Notes under the pieces: generated by a model
Databases searched by the model: none
The model's input: only the letters and a program-made list of their open reading frames with translations
Told to the model about the DNA's origin: nothing
Program-made: the position numbers and the translations under genes
NCBI RefSeq assembly: GCF_004136315.1
Contig: NZ_CP029562.1
Span: 1,426,001 to 1,490,000 of the forward strand
Source of the DNA: Mesorhizobium sp. Pch-S
GTDB taxonomy: Bacteria > Pseudomonadota > Alphaproteobacteria > Rhizobiales > Rhizobiaceae
Length of the DNA stretch: 64,000 bases
Direction: 5' to 3'
Shown: in pieces, positions 59,499 through 64,000 of the stretch
How positions within the stretch are numbered: the stretch's first letter is position 1
Layout: each line of letters opens with the position of its first letter

Positions 59499-60104
59499 AT
59501 GAGCAAGAAACGCTGGTTCCGGCTCTACATCGAACGCTGGCGCGACGGCACCTTCGGGCTGACGCCCAACGAGATCGCCGCCTACATCACGCTGCTGTGC
59601 GAGCTCTACGACCATGACGGCATCTTGATCCGTGCCGATCTCGACCTGCTGGCGCGCCGCTGCGGCATGCGCCCGACTTCTTTTCGGAAGGCTTTCGAAA
59701 CGCTGACCCGGCGCGGAAAGCTTACCCTCGACGGTGATGTCATCACCTCCAAGGCGGTCTCCGAAGAAATCGAAAACCGGGAAAGACTCGACGGGAAGTC
59801 GGCGGAGAACCGCCAGAAACTCGCCGAAAAACGCAATGTCATCAACGAAATCCGGCAAAGACTGCCGACTGATACAGACAAAAGAATCCAGACAAGAGTC
59901 TTGAATCCCGAAAAGCTGCAGGCTTTCCGGGGGGCGGCTTCGTCGCCCGTCATGCCCCCAAAGAGGGAGCTGGAGCCTTTCCGCGTTTCGCAGAAAAACG
60001 GAACGGCCGCTCCCGATCACGCCCAGCCGCCGCCGGCGGCCAGCCCATCCGCTTCCGTCCAGAACTTCATCAAGCGCCGGGAGATGGCCCGGCGCAGGAG
60101 CTGA
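59499..60104 (+). CDS. DUF1376 family protein
   Basis: 201 residues. The DUF1376 N-terminus (WFRLYIERWRDGTFGLTPNE, then IAAYITLLCELYDHDGILIR) resembles phage and plasmid replication-associated proteins. A winged-helix-like segment RRCGMRPTSFRKAFETLTRR follows, then a charged helix (EEIENRERLDGKSAENRQKL) and a low-complexity tail. Within the tail, PFRVSQKNG resembles a decayed family A element. It belongs to the operon-like string of phage-type genes. Confidence 0.82.
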   Translation: MSKKRWFRLYIERWRDGTFGLTPNEIAAYITLLCELYDHDGILIRADLDLLARRCGMRPTSFRKAFETLTRRGKLTLDGDVITSKAVSEEIENRERLDGKSAENRQKLAEKRNVINEIRQRLPTDTDKRIQTRVLNPEKLQAFRGAASSPVMPPKRELEPFRVSQKNGTAAPDHAQPPPAASPSASVQNFIKRREMARRRS

Positions 60105-60107
60105 GCC

Positions 60108-60554
60108 ATGTTCATTGCCCGCTATGAAAACACCATGCGCAACGCCAGGCCGAAAGGCGTCGAGCCCGAGCCGCGCAAGCCGAGGCCGCAACCCGCCCGC
60201 CAGGACCCGGCCGTTGCCGCCTATCGCACCATCGACGTGCTGGAGCCCAGGATGCCGGCACGCGAAATCATCAGCCGCGTCGGCGCGCTGCACGGCTACA
60301 CGCTGGCCGAGATCACCGGGCCGCGGCTGGAGAAGAAGCTGGTGCAGGCGCGCTTCGACGCCGTCAAGGCGGTGGCCGATGCCCGGCCCGATATGTCGCT
60401 GCCGCAGATCGGCCGGATCTTCAACCGCGACCACACCTCCATCCTGCACGCGCTGAAAAAGCGCGGCGGCCGGCGCCTCGAACAGGGCCCGGAACAGGAA
60501 CAGAGATCCGAACAAGACCAGGGAAACGGCCAACGACAGGGAGCCGCGGAATGA
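60108..60554 (+). CDS. DnaA C-terminal-domain-like DNA-binding protein
   Basis: 148 residues. The region AREIISRVGALHGYTLAEIT, then SLPQIGRIFNRDHTSILHAL, matches domain IV of DnaA, including the DHTSI/L signature helix that contacts DnaA boxes. No AAA+ domain is present, so it cannot initiate replication by itself. The C-terminus is Gln/Glu-rich. It starts 3 bases after the DUF1376 stop and overlaps the NusG-like gene as ATGA. It may target DnaA-box-like sequences. Confidence 0.85.
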   Translation: MFIARYENTMRNARPKGVEPEPRKPRPQPARQDPAVAAYRTIDVLEPRMPAREIISRVGALHGYTLAEITGPRLEKKLVQARFDAVKAVADARPDMSLPQIGRIFNRDHTSILHALKKRGGRRLEQGPEQEQRSEQDQGNGQRQGAAE

Positions 60555-61081
60555 GCGCGCCACAGAACGATAACGACAACGCCTGGTACATCGTCAGCAG
60601 CCATCCGCAGGCGGAACGGCAGGCCTGCGCCGAGATCGCGGCCCTTGGCCAGACGGTGTACCTGCCTTGCTTCCGCAAGGAATTCCACCACCGCCGCTAC
60701 CGCAAATGGATCCGGCAGCACTACCCGCTGTGGCCGGGCTACCTGCTGGTGCTGGCTTCCGAGCACTGGTCGCGCGTGCTCGACTGCCAGCATGTGACGC
60801 GCGTGCTGCGCAGCCAGACCTATGCCGGCGCCGGCGCGCCGATCGCCATCCGCGACGCCGACGTGCAGGCGATCCGCCACGCCCAGGACAGCGGCCAGTT
60901 CGACGTGATGCGCATGGACCGCGCCACGGTGAAGCCGGGCGACCGGCTGCGGGTGCACGAAGGCGCGCTGACCGGCCAGGCCGGCACGGTGGAAAGCGTC
61001 GGCGACGACAGGATCGTGCTGCTGATCAACGCAATGGGAAGGGAGTTGAGGGCGGTGGTGCCGGTGGAGAGGGTGGGGTGA
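60551..61081 (+). CDS. NusG/RfaH-like transcription elongation factor
   Basis: 176 residues. The NGN domain (AWYIVSSHPQAERQACAEIA, then YLPCFRKEFHHRRYRKWIRQ and YPLWPGYLLVLASEHWSRVL) is followed by a KOW domain (VKPGDRLRVHEGALTGQAGT). Such specialised NusG paralogues bind RNA polymerase at particular operons and prevent premature termination. It is the last gene of the phage-like string and converges with the Vsr operon. It may govern a long operon outside the window. Confidence 0.88.
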   Translation: MSAPQNDNDNAWYIVSSHPQAERQACAEIAALGQTVYLPCFRKEFHHRRYRKWIRQHYPLWPGYLLVLASEHWSRVLDCQHVTRVLRSQTYAGAGAPIAIRDADVQAIRHAQDSGQFDVMRMDRATVKPGDRLRVHEGALTGQAGTVESVGDDRIVLLINAMGRELRAVVPVERVG

Positions 61082-61111
61082 GGCAAGAAATCTCGCAACT
61101 CACTCAGAGAC

Positions 61112-61546
61112 CTATCTGCATCCAAAATGCGATCCGGTGCGACCAAGCCAGTCACGCAGCGTTATCTTCAATACCAAAGGATGGCGTGTCTCACATTCCC
61201 AAACAGTAAGCACGTCCCACCCCGCGTCACGAAGCTCGTGTTCCTTTCGACGATCGCGCTCAATGTTGCGGGCGAACTTGTCCAGCCAAAAGTCCACTCG
61301 CGTCTTAGGGATCGTTGCCTTCGGACAGCCTTCGTGCCTATGCCAGAAGCATCCATGCACAAAGATAGCCTTCCGCGCTGCGGGAAGAACAATATCCGGA
61401 GTTCCAGGTAAGTCTCGACGATGAAGTCGGAAACGACGACCAAGTGCATGCAGTATGCGTCGCACGATCATTTCCGGTTTTGTGTCACGAGGGCCGACTT
61501 TTGCCATAAGTGCTGATCGCGCCGGCGCGATTGGCTCATCAGACAA
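61112..61546 (-). CDS. vsr: Very short patch repair (Vsr) endonuclease
   Basis: 144 residues with the family pattern ARSALMAKVGPRDTKPEMIV, the catalytic GTPDIVLPAARKAIFVHGCF, and WHRHEGCPKATIPKTRVDFW with zinc ligands. Vsr nicks next to T in T:G mismatches that arise from deamination of methylated cytosine, usually beside a Dcm enzyme. A TTG start at 61546 with AGAGG 6 bases upstream overlaps the HEPN stop. It is the last gene of the four-gene operon. Lower GC than the core genes. Confidence 0.9.
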   Translation of the reverse strand: MSDEPIAPARSALMAKVGPRDTKPEMIVRRILHALGRRFRLHRRDLPGTPDIVLPAARKAIFVHGCFWHRHEGCPKATIPKTRVDFWLDKFARNIERDRRKEHELRDAGWDVLTVWECETRHPLVLKITLRDWLGRTGSHFGCR

Positions 61547-62291
61547 CAGCAGCCTCTTGTTCGGGTCGCCGCTCGGGTACGATATAGCGATGCTCCTGCA
61601 AGTAACTATCGAATGCAGCAATTACCTCACGTAAATAGGCCGCTACGCGATCGGCAAGCGCCCGAAGTTCAGCAGCGCTATCGTCCTGGCCACAATCCAC
61701 GAATGACAACCGGCCGTGCGCAAGAGCGTTCCGCAACTCAACTATCAAAGCGAGCGAACCGAGATCGTTTCGGACCTTGCGCTTTATCTCGCGTTCAACG
61801 CCACGGCTAACCCGCAGTTCGAAGCCAATTCTGGCAGCCACCTTCCTTATCGCTTTGTCGTCCCAATTTCCACCACCACCCTTTTCGATCTCGAACTCTG
61901 CGACAGGGAGTGCAGCAACCAAATGGTTACATAGGCTGATCGCATCTTCTAAGCGTTTGTCTGGGGCCGATGGAAGGTGAGTACGGGCCATGTAGCGCAC
62001 CCACTCTTTTCGGAGCTCTGATGTCAGGTCACCTGGTGACCAGGCCACTCGACGCATTGCTGCTTTGCTGACGGCGTCAAGACAATTGCTGACCGTCGCC
62101 TCCACCAAATTGTATAACTGGAGATATACGCTTGAATTCAGAATCCTCTGTTGTGGCGCCGTGACTGTGGGACCGTTGTCGCCCAACCGCGGGACACCTG
62201 ACTGAACAAGCTTCTCGATACCATCGATCAGCTCTAGATATGCGACGATCTCACCGAACCGCTCGTCGAAACGATCCGAAAGCTCACTCAT
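61539..62291 (-). CDS. HEPN-domain protein (MAE_28990/MAE_18760 type)
   Basis: 250 residues, helical. ELRNALAHGRLSFVDCGQDD contains the HEPN RNase-like Rx4H motif (RNALAH) near residue 190. YLQLYNLVEATVSNCLDAVS and RKEWVRYMARTHLPS precede it. HEPN proteins often act as RNases in toxin and defence systems. It overlaps the DUF262 gene by 4 bases (ATGA) and the Vsr gene by 8 bases, so all three are translated together. Confidence 0.82.
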   Translation of the reverse strand: MSELSDRFDERFGEIVAYLELIDGIEKLVQSGVPRLGDNGPTVTAPQQRILNSSVYLQLYNLVEATVSNCLDAVSKAAMRRVAWSPGDLTSELRKEWVRYMARTHLPSAPDKRLEDAISLCNHLVAALPVAEFEIEKGGGGNWDDKAIRKVAARIGFELRVSRGVEREIKRKVRNDLGSLALIVELRNALAHGRLSFVDCGQDDSAAELRALADRVAAYLREVIAAFDSYLQEHRYIVPERRPEQEAAVV

Positions 62292-63364
62292 TGGGCTGCT
62301 GCGAGCAGAGCAGCTCGCACGAACTCGATACGCCCTTCAAGCTTCGCACGAGTGTTCGCAGCGTCGGAGGTGGTCTTCTTGCTGAAGACATCACTGGCGA
62401 GCCATTCGGCCGTGTCTGGCACAGTGTCGAAAATTGCTGGGTTTTCCTCCATCGCCCTGTGGCTGCCAATCGCAATCGCTTCATACCGCGCGCGCGGCGT
62501 GCTGTTCGGATTGGAGGGCTTTCGGAACCCCAGAGGAAACGCACGTTGGACGAAGTCAAGCATTCGCTCAAAACGAGTTCGATATGCACCGATTAAATGT
62601 GGCTCGGCTTGCATACGTTCGTTCATACGCTTGGTGTAGTCGAACATGAACTGTGCAGGACGCTCACGATATCCCTCAAGACCGTCGCCGTAGGCGAAGA
62701 AACGAGTCACCAGCTCCTCGCGAATACGCTCTTTTTCTGCCTTCCCGGAAACTGGAGCGAGCTGAGCGAAGAGGTCCAAACGTGATAGCTCCAAGACCAA
62801 CTCAAGAAACGGCCCGCGCAGTGCTCCCCGGCGCACTTCCGCCGTATTGGCTACCTTGCTGCCGGTGTTGATGCGTTCGAACATATCGAAGCGAGCTTGA
62901 TCGTCCGCGTGCTCGTTAAGAACGATGCCGCGGATAGACCGATTCTTGATTTTCCTCTGACGCGAAGGCGAAAGGTCCGTGAACCGCGTTCCTTCTAAGG
63001 AAGGCAGCTCATCGAGCTGATCGATTTTCATGTTGCCGAGAATGTATTCATGCAGAGTGCGGAGGCGTTGGGATCCGTCAACGATCTCCAATTTTCCGTT
63101 ACCCATTTCCCAGAAGAACAGAAATGGGATCGGAAGCCCCATGATCAGGGACTCGATGAAGCGGGATTTCCGCTTCGGCTCCCAGGTAAACTCTCGCTGA
63201 TAGGCAGGGATGACAAATTCTTCGCGAGCCATTTTCTCGGCTAGGAGTTCGACCGAGTACTCGGTCATGTAGAAGTCGATTCGGCGCGAGCGATCAACGA
63301 TCTCGGCTTCCGCCGCAGCCAACTGCTCATTCGAAATGAGGTGTAGACGGGATTGTCGTGCCAC
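62288..63364 (-). CDS. DUF262 domain-containing protein
   Basis: 358 residues. The DUF262 (ParB/sulfiredoxin-like) motif is FVIPAYQREFTWEPKRKSRF, IESLIMGLPIPFLFFWEMGN and KLEIVDGSQRLRTLHEYILG, where DGSQR stands for the usual DGQQR nucleotide-binding motif. Then come RFDMFERINTGSKVANTAEV and a helical C-terminus. No DUF1524 (HNH) nuclease domain is fused, unlike GmrSD. It starts 21 bases after the methyltransferase stop and overlaps the HEPN gene. Confidence 0.88.
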   Translation of the reverse strand: MARQSRLHLISNEQLAAAEAEIVDRSRRIDFYMTEYSVELLAEKMAREEFVIPAYQREFTWEPKRKSRFIESLIMGLPIPFLFFWEMGNGKLEIVDGSQRLRTLHEYILGNMKIDQLDELPSLEGTRFTDLSPSRQRKIKNRSIRGIVLNEHADDQARFDMFERINTGSKVANTAEVRRGALRGPFLELVLELSRLDLFAQLAPVSGKAEKERIREELVTRFFAYGDGLEGYRERPAQFMFDYTKRMNERMQAEPHLIGAYRTRFERMLDFVQRAFPLGFRKPSNPNSTPRARYEAIAIGSHRAMEENPAIFDTVPDTAEWLASDVFSKKTTSDAANTRAKLEGRIEFVRAALLAAAQ

Positions 63365-63385
63365 GCGAAATCCTAGCAGTCCTGC

Positions 63386-64000
63386 TCAACGCAGGTTGAG
63401 TTGGCCTTCAAGGGGGGCTGTGCCATTTCGCACAGCATTGACATGCGCGAGAATCGACCGTCCGATCGCCTCGCCCAATTTCGGTGGGACCGCGTTTCCT
63501 ATAAGCGTTCCGAGACGTTCAAAAGTGACCTCTTCACCCTCAGCCAGGAAGCTGTATTCCTTAGGGAAAGACTGAATGATCGCCGCCTCTCGAAGACTGA
63601 TCGCGCGATCCTGTTCAGGATGTCCGAATCGACCGTTACCAAAACCGTAGCACTGTGTAGTCATCGTCGGAGCAGGTTTGTCCCATTCCATCCGCCCATA
63701 TACGGAAGGATAGGTCTTGCCGGTACTTCTGCGGTGACATGGTGCTCGCAACTCTTCCGGCCAATCACGCCACGTACCCCCAGGCGCCGAAGCGCGAATT
63801 CGCTTAAGATTGACTTCGCCCAACCCTGCACTGGCATGAAGAGGGTCGTCGGTCGATTTCTCTCCGGCTGCGATACGCGGGAGCTCACCTATAGCATCCT
63901 TGACAGTCAGCTTTAATTTACTCTCTGAAGCTTTCAGTTCGATCGGCCCAAGCAGTGATGCAAGAAGAACGAGGCGACGACGGCTCTGAGGGACTTGATA
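63386..64000 (-). CDS. Dcm-type DNA cytosine-5 methyltransferase, C-terminal part (5' end outside window)
   Basis: The frame is open to the right edge (204 residues seen). VPQSRRRLVLLAS (motif VIII region), a recognition region (GGTWRDWPEELRAPCHRRST), motif IX-like RMEWDKPAPTMTTQCYGFGN, REAAIIQSFPKEYSF, and motif X TLIGNAVPPKLGEAI are visible. It methylates C5 of cytosine in an unknown sequence. Motifs I to VII lie outside the window, including the catalytic PCQ. It is the first gene of an operon with DUF262, HEPN and Vsr. Confidence 0.93.
   Translation of the reverse strand, partial: YQVPQSRRRLVLLASLLGPIELKASESKLKLTVKDAIGELPRIAAGEKSTDDPLHASAGLGEVNLKRIRASAPGGTWRDWPEELRAPCHRRSTGKTYPSVYGRMEWDKPAPTMTTQCYGFGNGRFGHPEQDRAISLREAAIIQSFPKEYSFLAEGEEVTFERLGTLIGNAVPPKLGEAIGRSILAHVNAVRNGTAPLEGQLNLR

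Noticed and set aside
52725..61081. Intact prophage
   Set aside because: No integrase, terminase, portal or capsid genes and no attachment-site repeats were seen.

Overview
The window is high-GC chromosomal DNA of an alphaproteobacterium of the order Rhizobiales, most likely a Mesorhizobium or close relative. The evidence is gene content: DUF982, DUF1488 and DUF2934 proteins, a MocR-type TauR, several Liv-type transporter genes, a flavoenzyme resembling the Mesorhizobium pyridine-ring oxygenase, and several families of short palindromic dispersed repeats typical of rhizobia. No species name can be read from the sequence alone.

Left part (1-13.7 kb): the end of an ATP-dependent DNA ligase, a dihydrodipicolinate-synthase-family lyase, a nitronate-monooxygenase-like flavoprotein behind a perfect palindrome, tRNA-Thr(CGU), a lipoprotein, a group III truncated globin, small membrane proteins, and an OmpR-type two-component system that faces a secreted Cys-repeat protein. 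Next (13.7-21.7 kb) comes a catabolic locus. A branched-chain-amino-acid-type ABC transporter (livK-H-M-G-F, with livF frameshifted) is followed by an FAD ring-hydroxylase. A TetR regulator and a Hod/Qdo-like cofactor-independent dioxygenase follow. The transporter operon and the dioxygenase gene share an identical 20-bp site, so they look like one regulon for an N-heteroaromatic compound.

The middle (21.7-35 kb) has an orphan HicB, a truncated HigA remnant and a DUF3800 gene, then a complete taurine dissimilation cluster. TauABC imports taurine, TauXY deaminates it, Xsc forms acetyl phosphate, Pta makes acetyl-CoA, a YeiH-type exporter probably removes the sulfur product, and TauR controls the set from a divergent promoter with two half sites 22 bp apart.

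From 35 to 52.5 kb lies a patchwork of small rhizobial genes: DUF1488, paired DUF982, lipoproteins, an Lnb/DUF4105 protein, an M48 peptidase, secreted peptides with a shared upstream palindrome, a LysR-SDR pair, a frameshifted GlcG/HbpS gene, CsbD and DUF523. Several of these genes are below 60 codons.

The right end (52.5-64 kb) is an accessory island. It has two phage-type beta-helix spike proteins, an XRE repressor with repeated TCAC-N5-GTGA sites, an SOS-boxed gene antisense to the repressor, and a LexA-like/DUF1376/DnaA-C-like/NusG-like gene string with palindromic elements embedded in its reading frames. Last is a tightly coupled four-gene operon encoding a Dcm-type cytosine methyltransferase (cut by the window edge), a DUF262 protein, a HEPN protein and a Vsr nuclease. 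This last operon and the Hod/FAD regulon are the best candidates for undescribed systems.
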